Positions 17,023-25,191 of a stretch of DNA of 64,000 nucleotides are shown here, piece by piece (position 1 is the first letter of the stretch; each line of letters begins with the position of its first letter). The position numbers and the translations under genes were made by a program. This DNA comes from Silicimonas sp. (GTDB taxonomy: Bacteria > Pseudomonadota > Alphaproteobacteria > Rhodobacterales > Rhodobacteraceae): NCBI GenBank assembly GCA_022826385.1, contig JAJDUZ010000037.1, positions 1 to 64,000 of the forward strand, written 5' to 3'. Below the pieces are notes generated by a model. It ran no database searches. It had not been told where the DNA came from and was given only the letters and a program-made list of their open reading frames with translations.

Positions 17023-18729
17023 ATGCGTCTTGCAAACCTGACCCTCGCCCTTGCCTTGTCGTTCGGCACGCTTCCTGCCGCGACATGGGCTGACAGCGGC
17101 AGCTATCTGGCCGCCCGATCGGCGATTGCGGCGAGCGATTACGATGCGGCGGCCGAGTATTTCTCGCGCGCCCTCATTCGCGATCCGGGGAACCTGACGC
17201 TTCTGGAAAGTGCGGCGACGGCCTATGTCGGGTTGGGCGATCTTGATCGCGCGACCGAGATTGCGCGGCGCATGGTCTCGGCCGGTTCCAGCGGTCAGTT
17301 GGGCGGGTTGATCCTTGTCGGTGCGAATGCCAAGGCCGGGGCTTGGGAAGACCTGCGCGGCGGCTATGAGCGCGGTCTGACGGTTGGCCCGTTGTTTGAC
17401 GGATTGACGGAAGCGTGGTCGCTGGTCGGCTCCGGCAACATGTCCGCCGCGATTGCGAAGTTCGATGAAGTGTCAAGCGGCGCGGGTGTTGCCGCCTTTG
17501 GCCTCTATCACAAGGCGTTGGCGCTTGCGTCGGTCGGTGACTTCGAAAGCGCGGCCCAGATCATGTCCGGCGAGGATGGGACCGAGTTGCGGCTATCACG
17601 CCGTGGTGTTGTCGCCTATGCCGAAGTGCTCAGCCAGTTGGAGCGTAACGCAGATGCGGTCGAGTTGATCACGGCAAGCTTCGGTTTGTCGTTGGACCCT
17701 TATCTTGAAGACCTGAAAACGCGCTTGGAAGCTGGCGAAACTCTCGGGTTCCAGACCGTGACCCAACCGTCGGATGGTGTGGCCGAGGTCTATTTCTCGA
17801 TCGCCAACGCGCTGCGCAACGAAGCGCAGCCAGCCTATACCGTGCTTTACACGCGGTTGGCGGCTTCTATTCGGCCTGACCACATCGACGCGTTGTTGCT
17901 CTCGGCCGAACTTCTTGAAGCGTTGGGTCAGTTCGAACTCGCAACCGATGTCTATGACCGCGTTCCAAGAGAAGACCCGTCTTTCCACGCCGCCGAGATC
18001 GGTCGTGCGGAAGCCTTGCGTCGTGCCGGGCGCGATGAAGCCGCGATCGAGGTTTTGAACCAGCTTGCCGAAAGCCACGGGCATCTGCCGCTGGTGCATG
18101 TCACACTGGGTGACACGCTGCGCGGTCTTGAACGCTTCGAAGAAGCCCTTGTGCCCTATAACACCGCGATCTCGCAGATCGAGACTTTGGAAGAGCAGCA
18201 CTGGATTGTCTTCTTTGCCCGCGCCATCGCTTACGAGCGCACGCAGCAATGGGACGAGGCCGAGGCCGATTTTCGCAAGGCTTTGGAATTGCGCCCGGAT
18301 CAGCCGCAGGTGCTGAACTATCTGGGGTATTCGTATCTTGAGATGAAGATCAACTATGACGAAGCCCTGTCGATGATCGAACGCGCGGTCGAGCTTCGGC
18401 CTGACTCGGGCTATATCATCGACTCGCTCGGCTGGGGTCTTTATCGCCTTGGCCGCTATGAAGAAGCCGTCGGTCACATGGAAAAGGCGGTCGAGAAGAT
18501 GCCCATCGACCCGATCGTGAACGACCATCTGGGTGACGTGTATTGGGCCGTGGGGCGCTATCGCGAAGCCGAGTTCCAATGGCACCGCGCGTTGTCCTTC
18601 ATCACCGAAGACACCGACCTGAATGACATCGATCCTGATCGCATCCGGCGCAAGCTGGAAGTCGGTCTCTATCAGGTGCTGGAAGAAGAAGGGGCCGAGC
18701 CCCTGCGCGTGGTGAATGACGACGGTTGA
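17023..18729 (+). CDS. Periplasmic tetratricopeptide repeat protein
   Basis: 568 residues from ATG 17023, which starts a signal peptide (MRLANLTLALALSFGTLPAA). An in-frame start at 16966 would place 19 extra residues before it. Many TPR motifs follow, for example near residues 25-60, 350-420 and 425-530 (WDEAEADFRKALELRPDQPQ; YDEALSMIERAVELRPDSGY; YEEAVGHMEKAVEKMPIDP). It is probably a scaffold or envelope assembly factor. The 3' end overlaps ispE by 14 bases, so the pair is co-transcribed. Confidence 0.9.
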   Translation: MRLANLTLALALSFGTLPAATWADSGSYLAARSAIAASDYDAAAEYFSRALIRDPGNLTLLESAATAYVGLGDLDRATEIARRMVSAGSSGQLGGLILVGANAKAGAWEDLRGGYERGLTVGPLFDGLTEAWSLVGSGNMSAAIAKFDEVSSGAGVAAFGLYHKALALASVGDFESAAQIMSGEDGTELRLSRRGVVAYAEVLSQLERNADAVELITASFGLSLDPYLEDLKTRLEAGETLGFQTVTQPSDGVAEVYFSIANALRNEAQPAYTVLYTRLAASIRPDHIDALLLSAELLEALGQFELATDVYDRVPREDPSFHAAEIGRAEALRRAGRDEAAIEVLNQLAESHGHLPLVHVTLGDTLRGLERFEEALVPYNTAISQIETLEEQHWIVFFARAIAYERTQQWDEAEADFRKALELRPDQPQVLNYLGYSYLEMKINYDEALSMIERAVELRPDSGYIIDSLGWGLYRLGRYEEAVGHMEKAVEKMPIDPIVNDHLGDVYWAVGRYREAEFQWHRALSFITEDTDLNDIDPDRIRRKLEVGLYQVLEEEGAEPLRVVNDDG

Positions 18730-19567
18730 GGTCTTTGCCCCGGCGAAGATTAATCTGACACTGCATGTCACGGGGCAGCGGGAGGATGGCTATCACCTGC
18801 TGGACAGTCTTGTATGCTTTGCGCATGTGGGCGACCGCCTGACCGTATCGCCCGCGCCATCGAACCAGTTGACGGTTACAGGTCGCTACGCGGGCGCGGT
18901 GCCCACGGGCGACGACAATCTGATCTGGAAAGCGGCCGGGCTGCTGAACAGAGCCTTCGACGTGACGCTCGAAAAGAACCTGCCCGTCGCCTCGGGCATC
19001 GGCGGGGGATCGGCGGATGCGGCGGCGGCTTTGTCAGCGATGACCTCGGTCATGAACTGCCCGATGCCGGGGCTTGAGGCACAACTCTCACTCGGCGCAG
19101 ATGTGCCGGTATGCGTCATGGGTGGGCTCGTGCGTATGCGCGGCATTGGCGACCAACTGGAGCCGCTGGATACGGGCGCATTCCCGTGGCCAATGGTACT
19201 TGTGAACCCGGGCGTGCCGGTCTCGACGCCCGCGGTTTTCCGAAGCCTTGCGTCAAAGACCAATGCCCCCATGGCGTCACCTTTTGAACTTGGGCCGTCG
19301 CCAATTCAGATGGACGGTTTCATCGATTGGCTGGCGCAGCAGCGAAACGATCTGGAAGCGCCCGCGAAAGAGCTTGTCACCGAGGTCGGCGATGTCCTCG
19401 ACCGGATTCAGGCGCAAAGCGGATGTCTTTTGGCCCGGATGTCGGGGTCTGGTGCCACATGTTTTGGCATCTTCGCGGAAGATGACGCGGCGCGATCCGC
19501 GGCACAGGCTTTGTCTGCGGAGCAGCCAGATTGGTGGGTCGCCCCGTCGATTGGTCCCGGCTTCTAG
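18716..19567 (+). CDS. ispE: 4-diphosphocytidyl-2-C-methyl-D-erythritol kinase
   Basis: 283 residues. The N-terminal APAKINLTLHVTGQREDGYH motif contains the catalytic Lys, and the GHMP-kinase ATP loop is PVASGIGGGSADAAAAL. A C-terminal LLARMSGSGATCFGIF motif is also present. IspE phosphorylates CDP-ME in the non-mevalonate isoprenoid pathway. Its stop overlaps by four bases the stop of the polyprenyl diphosphate synthase gene on the other strand, putting two isoprenoid genes tail to tail. Confidence 0.96.
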   Translation: MTTVEVFAPAKINLTLHVTGQREDGYHLLDSLVCFAHVGDRLTVSPAPSNQLTVTGRYAGAVPTGDDNLIWKAAGLLNRAFDVTLEKNLPVASGIGGGSADAAAALSAMTSVMNCPMPGLEAQLSLGADVPVCVMGGLVRMRGIGDQLEPLDTGAFPWPMVLVNPGVPVSTPAVFRSLASKTNAPMASPFELGPSPIQMDGFIDWLAQQRNDLEAPAKELVTEVGDVLDRIQAQSGCLLARMSGSGATCFGIFAEDDAARSAAQALSAEQPDWWVAPSIGPGF

Positions 19568-20568
19568 CTGATCCGAGCCACCACGTAATCGGCCAGATCA
19601 CGCAGCATGTCGCGCAGCGGATGATCGGGCAGAACGTCCAACGCGGTTTTGGCGGTTGCCGACCATTCAAGCGCCTGTGCGCGCGTGGTCTCCATCGTGC
19701 CATGCTTGGCAATCAGCGCCAGCGCCTGCTCAAGGTCGCCGTCCTGCTGGTCGCCTTTCTCGATCGTTCGCTTCCAGAAAGCGCGTTCATCGTCATCGGC
19801 CTTGGCGACAGCCTTGATGACGGGCAAGGTCAGCTTCCGCTCGCGGAAATCGTCACCCACATTCTTGCCGGTCGCCCCAGCGTCGCCGCCATAATCCAGC
19901 AGGTCGTCCGCGATCTGGAAGGCGATCCCAAGCGCGTCGCCATAGGTGCGAAGCGCGTCGATCCGGTCCTGCGAGACGTCGGCAATCACGCCCCCCACTT
20001 CGGCCGCCGCGGCGAACAGCGCCGCCGTCTTGCCGCGCACAACCTTGATATAGATGTCCTCGGTCGTGGACAGGTTCGCGGCCGCCGTCAATTGCAGAAC
20101 CTCGCCTTCCGCGATGGTCGCCGCAGCGTCGGCCAGAATGTCCAGCACCTTCAGCGAGCCCGTCGCTGTCATCAGCTGGAACGAGCGGGCAAAGAGATAG
20201 TCACCCACCAGCACGGACGATTTGTTGTCCCACAGAAGGTTCGCCGTCGGGCGCCCCCGCCTTTGGCCGCTTTCGTCGACAACGTCATCGTGCAGCAGCG
20301 TTGCCGTGTGAATGAACTCGACCGTTGCGGCAAGGCGATGATGATTGACGCCCTCGTAGCCACACAGGCGCGCCGCCGCGAGTGTCAGCATCGGCCGCAC
20401 ACGTTTTCCGCCCGCATCGACCAGATGAGCGGTCACTTCCGGAATGCGCGGCGCGTGTTCTGACGCCATCTTTTCACGGATCAGCGCGTCGACCGCAGCC
20501 AAATCGTCGGCAAGAGAAGCCGCCAGTCGTTCATGTGGTTTCACCGAGGTCTCGATATCCAAGCTCAT
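19564..20568 (-). CDS. ispB: Long-chain polyprenyl diphosphate synthase (quinone side chain)
   Basis: 334 residues from ATG 20568; a GTG nine bases upstream is also in frame. The two Asp-rich motifs are LLHDDVVDES and IADDLLDYGG, with the GGKRVRPML substrate-binding segment. The family elongates isopentenyl diphosphate units to C40-C50 for ubiquinone. The residues before the first Asp motif suit a long-chain product, and the exact length (octa-, nona- or decaprenyl) cannot be read with confidence. In alphaproteobacteria the product is usually decaprenyl. Confidence 0.92.
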   Translation of the reverse strand: MSLDIETSVKPHERLAASLADDLAAVDALIREKMASEHAPRIPEVTAHLVDAGGKRVRPMLTLAAARLCGYEGVNHHRLAATVEFIHTATLLHDDVVDESGQRRGRPTANLLWDNKSSVLVGDYLFARSFQLMTATGSLKVLDILADAAATIAEGEVLQLTAAANLSTTEDIYIKVVRGKTAALFAAAAEVGGVIADVSQDRIDALRTYGDALGIAFQIADDLLDYGGDAGATGKNVGDDFRERKLTLPVIKAVAKADDDERAFWKRTIEKGDQQDGDLEQALALIAKHGTMETTRAQALEWSATAKTALDVLPDHPLRDMLRDLADYVVARIS

Positions 20569-20623
20569 CACACCCACGTCAGATCGCTCGACAATTCGGC
20601 CCGACTGGCCTTAAGTCCATTCC

Positions 20624-20842
20624 ATGAAAGAGCTTCTGCGCACCAACGACCCAACGGCGATTGCCTTTGCGAAAGCCCTGCTTGAGGGCGAGGATATAGA
20701 CTGCTTCGAGATGGACGTCCACATGAGCGTCCTCGAAGGCTCCATTGGCATATTGCCGCGCCGTCTGATGGTGCGCGATGCAGATCACTTCCGGGCGAAG
20801 GCGGTGTTGAAGGATAACGACCTGCCCGTCGAAGAGGGATGA
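20624..20842 (+). CDS. DUF2007 family small protein
   Basis: 72 residues (MKELLRTNDPTAIAFAKALLEGEDIDCFEMD ...), matching the DUF2007 'putative signal transducing protein' pattern, which resembles a ferredoxin-like PII/ACT fold. It overlaps the following methyltransferase gene by four bases (ATGA), implying coupled translation. Function unknown. Confidence 0.85.
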   Translation: MKELLRTNDPTAIAFAKALLEGEDIDCFEMDVHMSVLEGSIGILPRRLMVRDADHFRAKAVLKDNDLPVEEG

Positions 20843-21576
20843 GCACCACCGACAACGCGTTCCTGGGTGGCCGGTTGAAAGTTTTGCAGCCCGCAGATGG
20901 CTATCGGGCGGGGGCCGATCCGGTTTTTCTTGCCGCGGCCGTTGGCGCAAAACCAGGCGACCGCGTGCTTGATCTTGGATGCGGTGTCGGGACGGCGATG
21001 CTGTGCCTTTTGGCGCGCGTCCCCGAGGCACGGGTTCTGGGTGTCGAGGTGCAGGCCGACTTGGCCGCACTGGCATCCGCAAATCTCGACCGCAACGGAT
21101 TGCCGGGCGAGGTGCGCCACGGCGACATCCGGGCTTTGAAGGGCGAGACCTTTGACCACGTCATGACCAACCCGCCGTTTTTCGAAGGCGCGTCCGGCAG
21201 CGCGGCACCGGGTGAGGGGCGCGAGCAAGGGCGCGGCGAAAGCGTCGATCTTGCAACTTGGCTGGACATCGCGCTTAGACGTCTTGCGCCCGGCGGCTAT
21301 CTGACCCTGATCAACCGCATTGAGCGTCTGCCGGATTGCCTGAGCGCGCTGACAGGGCGCGCGGGAGACATTACCGTTTTGCCCTTCGCCCCCCGCGAGG
21401 GACGGGCCGCAAAGCTGTTTGTGTTGCAGGCCAGAAAGGGCGCAAAAGGCGTTTTTGAGTTACGACCTGCATTTTTGCTGCACACGGGCGCGCAACATTC
21501 CCACGACGGAGACGATTATTCTCCACAAGCCCAGGCCATATTGCGCCGTGGCGAGGCGCTCCCGCTCAGGGATTAA
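20839..21576 (+). CDS. tRNA1(Val) (adenine37-N6)-methyltransferase-like enzyme
   Basis: 245 residues. S-adenosylmethionine motif I VLDLGCGVGTAML is near residue 44, and the N6-adenine motif IV NPPF is near residue 111 (VMTNPPFFEG). This fits the YfiC/TrmN6 family, which modifies A37 of tRNA-Val; RNA small subunit methyltransferase is an alternative within the same fold. The N-terminal LKVLQPADGYRAGADPVFLAAAV motif is typical of the alphaproteobacterial branch. Confidence 0.88.
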   Translation: MSTTDNAFLGGRLKVLQPADGYRAGADPVFLAAAVGAKPGDRVLDLGCGVGTAMLCLLARVPEARVLGVEVQADLAALASANLDRNGLPGEVRHGDIRALKGETFDHVMTNPPFFEGASGSAAPGEGREQGRGESVDLATWLDIALRRLAPGGYLTLINRIERLPDCLSALTGRAGDITVLPFAPREGRAAKLFVLQARKGAKGVFELRPAFLLHTGAQHSHDGDDYSPQAQAILRRGEALPLRD

Positions 21577-21677
21577 TCACCTGATAAGGGATTTTGCAGA
21601 CTTTGCCCCTGCAGCGTGACACGAATCGCTTTTCGTGCTGCACTTGTCATGTTGCCGACCAAAACAGGAGGACGACA

Positions 21678-21848
21678 ATGAGCTTGAGTTCACACCTTCA
21701 GGAACTCCGTAAAAAGCATGAATTTCTTTCCAACGAAGTCGAAGAGGCCCAGCGCAGCCCAGCCTTCGACGACCTCCAGATAACCGCGCTCAAGAAACAG
21801 AAGCTTAAACTCAAAGAAGAGATCGAGCGGCTCAGTCACCAACATTAG
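21678..21848 (+). CDS. DUF465 family small coiled-coil protein
   Basis: 56 residues (MSLSSHLQELRKKHEFLSNE ... LKLKEEIERLSHQH), matching DUF465/YdcH. It is almost entirely amphipathic helix with heptad spacing. A perfect AGGAGG seven bases before ATG 21678 sets the start; the longer open frame from 21594 has no homology. Function unknown, common in alphaproteobacteria. Its 3' end lies four bases from the convergent lysR gene. Confidence 0.9.
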   Translation: MSLSSHLQELRKKHEFLSNEVEEAQRSPAFDDLQITALKKQKLKLKEEIERLSHQH

Positions 21849-21852
21849 GACA

Positions 21853-22782
21853 TCAGGGATCGACGAATTTTCGGTCCGCCGCAAGCTGCCGCAAGCTTAA
21901 GACCTGATCGTCGATCCAGTCCATGAACGCCGCAACATGAGGCCGTTTCTCCACGCCATGTGGGCAAACGAGCCGGTACCGCGACACCATCCGCAGCGTC
22001 AGCCGGAAGGGCATGACAAGTCGTCCTTCACGTAAGGCGGCCTCGGTCAATGACGCGCGTCCCATGATGGCACCCGTGCCAGCCAGCGCCGCACCAACGG
22101 CGTGGTCCGCCTGATTGAAGCGCGGGCCATGCAGTTCCGGCGGCGTCACGCCCGCAGCGGTAAACCACGCGGCCCAGTCGACAGGTGGCTGGAACGCCGC
22201 CGTCAGGTCGTCCTGAAGCAGGGTCAGGTTCTTCAAGTCTTCGGGTGATTTGATCTGCTCGGCCAACTGCGGGGTCATCATCGGCGTTGCCCATTCCTCG
22301 GTCAGGGGCCGCGAAAACAGGTTGTCGTCGCTGCCGGGACCAAACCGGATGGCCAGATCGACATCGTCGCGATCAAAGTCGAGAAGGCGCAGACTGGCAG
22401 AGAAGCGCAATTCAATCTCGGGGTGTTCGGTCGCAAAGCTGAAAAGCCGCGGCGCAAGCCAAAGCGCGGTAAAGCCGGGACCTGCCGTCACGGTCAGAAC
22501 GTTCTGGTCGGCAAAGCGACGCGCGCGGGTCCAGGCGCTGGCAATCTCGGCAAAGCCCGTTTGCATGCTTGGTGCCAGAAGCGCTCCGATCTCGGTCAGT
22601 TCGACGGCCCGGTTCAGCCGGTGGAATACAGGCTGGCCCAGATGCTCTTCCAGCGATTTGATCTGAAAGGACAGGGCCGCAGGTGTCACGTTCAATTCCT
22701 CGGCCGCCTTGGCAAAGGACATGTGGCGGGCTGCCGCCTCAAAGGCGCGCAACGCGGTCAGTGGTGGCAGGCGATCCGACAT
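21853..22782 (-). CDS. LysR family transcriptional regulator (GcvA-like)
   Basis: 309 residues. The N-terminal winged helix (LTALRAFEAAARHMSFAKAAEELNVTPAALSFQI ... VFHRLNRAVELTE) and C-terminal periplasmic-binding-like effector domain follow the GcvA subgroup pattern. The start at 22782 has no Shine-Dalgarno sequence. Instead, an inverted repeat begins three bases upstream, which suggests autoregulation. The divergent neighbour is a 33-residue ORF. Confidence 0.93.
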   Translation of the reverse strand: MSDRLPPLTALRAFEAAARHMSFAKAAEELNVTPAALSFQIKSLEEHLGQPVFHRLNRAVELTEIGALLAPSMQTGFAEIASAWTRARRFADQNVLTVTAGPGFTALWLAPRLFSFATEHPEIELRFSASLRLLDFDRDDVDLAIRFGPGSDDNLFSRPLTEEWATPMMTPQLAEQIKSPEDLKNLTLLQDDLTAAFQPPVDWAAWFTAAGVTPPELHGPRFNQADHAVGAALAGTGAIMGRASLTEAALREGRLVMPFRLTLRMVSRYRLVCPHGVEKRPHVAAFMDWIDDQVLSLRQLAADRKFVDP

Positions 22783-22784
22783 TT

Positions 22785-22805
22785 CAGTTAAGTACAGCTT
22801 AACTG
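22785..22805. promoter_or_regulatory. Inverted repeat next to the lysR start (probable operator)
   Basis: CAGTTAAG-TACAG-CTTAACTG is an 8-bp perfect inverted repeat with a 5-base centre. It contains a T-N11-A arrangement, as LysR-type sites do, and lies directly upstream of the lysR ATG, between lysR and the divergent small ORF. LysR binding here is inferred. Confidence 0.65.
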
Positions 22806-22892
22806 AAGCTACGTAAAGTCTCGTTTGTCAGAAGGGAAGTCAAAGCTCATATTGACCTCACTTCAGAAATTCAAAACCCCACGAGGTCCCCG

Positions 22893-22994
22893 ATGTACGA
22901 ACCCACAGCAAACACCCGCACCCGCGATGCCATCCGTGCCGCTCATCAGGAACGTGCCAAGGCCTTCGCCAAGATCTTCCGTGTCTTCCGGTAA
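22893..22994 (+). CDS. 33-residue conserved-looking small protein
   Basis: The ORF MYEPTANTRTRDAIRAAHQE ... VFR starts at ATG 22893 with GAGGT seven bases upstream and is followed by a strong terminator. The peptide is basic and helical, ending AKAFAKIFRVFR. I recall similar 30-40 residue proteins in Rhodobacteraceae but know no function. It is divergent from lysR and might be its target. Confidence 0.65.
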   Translation: MYEPTANTRTRDAIRAAHQERAKAFAKIFRVFR

Positions 22995-23018
22995 TCGTTG
23001 CAAGCAACCGGAGATACA

Positions 23019-23049
23019 AAAAGGGCCGGTCCTTGTGACCGGCCCTTTT
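23019..23049. terminator. Bidirectional rho-independent terminator
   Basis: AAAAGGGCCGGTC (23019-23031), loop CTTGT, GACCGGCCCTTTT (23037-23049): a 13-bp perfect stem with A and T runs at the edges. It lies between the small + strand ORF and the convergent phaB, serving both. Confidence 0.9.
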
Positions 23050-23066
23050 CTGTTCTGCGACAGTCT

Positions 23067-23792
23067 TCAGACGAAGAACTGCGCGCCGTTGGCCGAAATC
23101 GTCGAACCATTGATGAAGCCCGCATCTTCCGAGGCGAGGAACGTCACACAGCGCGCGATTTCTTCCGGCTCGCCCAGACGTCCGGCCGGGATCTGCGGAA
23201 TGATCTTCGAATTCAGGACTTCTTCCGGAATGGCGCGCACCATTTCTGTGCCGATGTAACCGGGGCAAACCGCGTTCGCGGTGATGCCGGCCCGGGCGCC
23301 TTCCTGTGCCAGTGACTTGACGATGCCCAGATCGCCCGCCTTGGTGGCGGCATAGTTCACCTGGCCGAACTGGCCCTTCTGCCCGTTGATCGAACTGATC
23401 ACGACCACGCGCCCGAATTTGCGCTCGCGCATGCCCGGCCACACGGGGTGCACGGTGTTGAAAACACCGGTCAGGTTGGTGGCAATCACTTCGTTCCACG
23501 CTTCCGGCGTCATCTTGTGAAACGGCGCGTCGCGGGTGATGCCAGCATTGGCAATCACGGTGTCGATCGGGCCAAGGTCAGCTTCGACCTGCGCGATTCC
23601 TGCCTTTGACGCCTCGTAATCCGCCACATTCCACTTGTACGTCTTGATACCTGTCTCGGCAGTGAAGGCCGCGGCCTTCTCGTCATTGCCGGCATAGGTC
23701 GCGGCGACATCATAGCCTTCCGCTTTCAGGGCTTTCGAAATCGCTTCACCGATCCCGCGGGAGCCACCCGTCACAAGGGCCACACGTCCCAT
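23067..23792 (-). CDS. phaB: Acetoacetyl-CoA reductase
   Basis: 241 residues from ATG 23792. The in-frame ATG six bases upstream (23798) lies only one base after the GGAGG, whereas 23792 is seven bases from it, so 23792 is preferred. It is a short-chain dehydrogenase with the NADPH loop TGGSRGIGEAI, NAG motif (IANAGITRDA) and catalytic Ser-Tyr-Lys (VISSINGQKG ... NYAATKAG). PhaB reduces acetoacetyl-CoA to (R)-3-hydroxybutyryl-CoA for polyhydroxybutyrate. phaA lies just upstream on the same strand. Confidence 0.96.
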   Translation of the reverse strand: MGRVALVTGGSRGIGEAISKALKAEGYDVAATYAGNDEKAAAFTAETGIKTYKWNVADYEASKAGIAQVEADLGPIDTVIANAGITRDAPFHKMTPEAWNEVIATNLTGVFNTVHPVWPGMRERKFGRVVVISSINGQKGQFGQVNYAATKAGDLGIVKSLAQEGARAGITANAVCPGYIGTEMVRAIPEEVLNSKIIPQIPAGRLGEPEEIARCVTFLASEDAGFINGSTISANGAQFFV

Positions 23793-23862
23793 CGTCATTC
23801 CTCCAAAATCATTTCATCAAACCCCCGGTATCTTCATCTCTTGAAAAATACGCTCAGGGGGT

Positions 23863-23883
23863 CCGGGGGATGAAATCCCCCGG
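23863..23883. other. Hairpin between phaA and phaB
   Basis: CCGGGGGAT-GAA-ATCCCCCGG, a 9-bp perfect stem with a 3-base loop, in the 125-base phaA-phaB gap. It lacks a T run on the sense strand. It is likely an intercistronic processing or stability element, or a partial terminator that lowers phaB expression relative to phaA. Confidence 0.6.
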
Positions 23884-23917
23884 CAGAGCGACCCGCGTCA
23901 GCGGGGCGCAAATCCTC

Positions 23918-25093
23918 TTACCGCTCGACGCAGAGGGCCACGCCCATGCCGCCGCCGATGCAGAGCGTTGCAAGACCCTTCTTGGCGTCGCGACGCTTCA
24001 TCTCGAAAAGCAGCGTGTTCAAAACCCGGGCGCCAGACGCCCCGATCGGGTGACCGATGGCGATGGCGCCGCCGTTCACATTCACGATCTCGGGGTCCCA
24101 GCCCATGTCCTTGTTCACGGCGCAGGCCTGGGCGGCAAAGGCCTCGTTGGCTTCAACCAGGTCCAGATCGGCCACCGACCAACCTGCCTTGTCCAGCGCC
24201 TTCCGCGACGCGTGGATCGGGCCGACGCCCATGATCGACGGGTCGAGGCCAGCCGTGGCATAGGACGCGATCCGGGCCAGTGGCTCGATGCCGCGCTTCT
24301 CGGCCTCGTCCGCGCTCATCAGCAGTACGCCAGCCGCGCCGTCGTTGATGCCGGATGCGTTGCCAGCCGTGACCGTACCGCCGTCGCGGACGAAGGCGGG
24401 GCGCAGTTTCTGCATGTTTTCGATGGTGGCGCCGTGGCGGATGTATTCATCCTTGTCGACTACGATGTCGCCCTTGCGGGTCTTGACCGTGAACGGTGTG
24501 ATCTCGTCGTCGAATTTGCCGGCCGTCTGAGCGGCCTCGGCCTTGTTCTGCGACGCCAGTGCGAACTCGTCCTGCGCTTCGCGGCTTATTTGCCATTTCT
24601 CGGCAACGTTCTCGGCGGTCTGGCCCATGTGATAGCCGTTGAAGGCATCCCAGAGACCGTCCTTGATCATCGTGTCGATCAGTTTCAGGTCGCCCATCTT
24701 CTGCCCGGCACGAATGGCTTGGGCGTGGGGGCTCATCGACATGTTCTCCTGGCCGCCAGCAGCGACGATCGAGGCATCGCCAAGCTGGATGTGCTGGGCG
24801 CCAAGCGCGACGGCGCGCAGGCCCGAGCCACAAACCTGGTTGATGCCCCAGGCGGCGCTTTCGATCGGCAGGCCAGCGTTGATATGCGCCTGGCGGGCCG
24901 GGTTCTGGCCTTGGCCGGCCGTCAGCACCTGACCAAGAATGGTTTCCGATACGTCGGATTTCTCGACGCCCGCGCGCTCGACCAGTGCTTCCAGCACGGC
25001 GGCGCCAAGATCATGGGCGGGGGTGTTGGCAAAGCTGCCGCTAAAGCTGCCAACGGCAGTTCGGGCGGCAGAGGCGATCACGACGTTTGTCAT
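23918..25093 (-). CDS. phaA: Acetyl-CoA acetyltransferase (beta-ketothiolase)
   Basis: 391 residues from ATG 25093 ([17 protein letters not shown]), with GGAGGAAG upstream. The longer frame starting at 25135 has no homology at its start. Acyl-enzyme Cys lies in [14 protein letters not shown] (near 88), the catalytic His in [14 protein letters not shown], and the second Cys in [16 protein letters not shown]. PhaA condenses two acetyl-CoA to acetoacetyl-CoA, the first PHB step, and also serves ketone-body use. Two CTGC-GCAG sites lie in its promoter. Confidence 0.97.
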   Translation of the reverse strand: MTNVVIASAARTAVGSFSGSFANTPAHDLGAAVLEALVERAGVEKSDVSETILGQVLTAGQGQNPARQAHINAGLPIESAAWGINQVCGSGLRAVALGAQHIQLGDASIVAAGGQENMSMSPHAQAIRAGQKMGDLKLIDTMIKDGLWDAFNGYHMGQTAENVAEKWQISREAQDEFALASQNKAEAAQTAGKFDDEITPFTVKTRKGDIVVDKDEYIRHGATIENMQKLRPAFVRDGGTVTAGNASGINDGAAGVLLMSADEAEKRGIEPLARIASYATAGLDPSIMGVGPIHASRKALDKAGWSVADLDLVEANEAFAAQACAVNKDMGWDPEIVNVNGGAIAIGHPIGASGARVLNTLLFEMKRRDAKKGLATLCIGGGMGVALCVER

Positions 25094-25121
25094 ATAAGCT
25101 TCCTCCTCAGGAGCAGAATTT

Positions 25122-25132
25122 CTGCGACGCAG
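25122..25132. promoter_or_regulatory. Probable PhaR operator 1 (CTGC-N3-GCAG)
   Basis: CTGC-GAC-GCAG, 29 bases upstream of the phaA start. It fits the CTGC-N3-GCAG target described for PhaR repressors of Rhodobacter/Paracoccus PHB genes. On the coding strand a TATAGAT that could be the -10 box lies between this site and site 2. Confidence 0.7.
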
Positions 25133-25140
25133 CATCTATA

Positions 25141-25152
25141 CTGCAAATGCAG
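25141..25152. promoter_or_regulatory. Probable PhaR operator 2 (CTGC-N4-GCAG)
   Basis: CTGC-AAAT-GCAG, nine bases beyond operator 1, with one extra spacer base. Flanking bases extend the symmetry to ACTGCAAATGCAGC. The paired arrangement around a -10-like TATAGAT suggests repression by occlusion. The phaR gene is not in this window. Confidence 0.65.
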
Positions 25153-25191
25153 CATTCATGTACAGGCTGTCACAGAATACCCGCTATGCGT

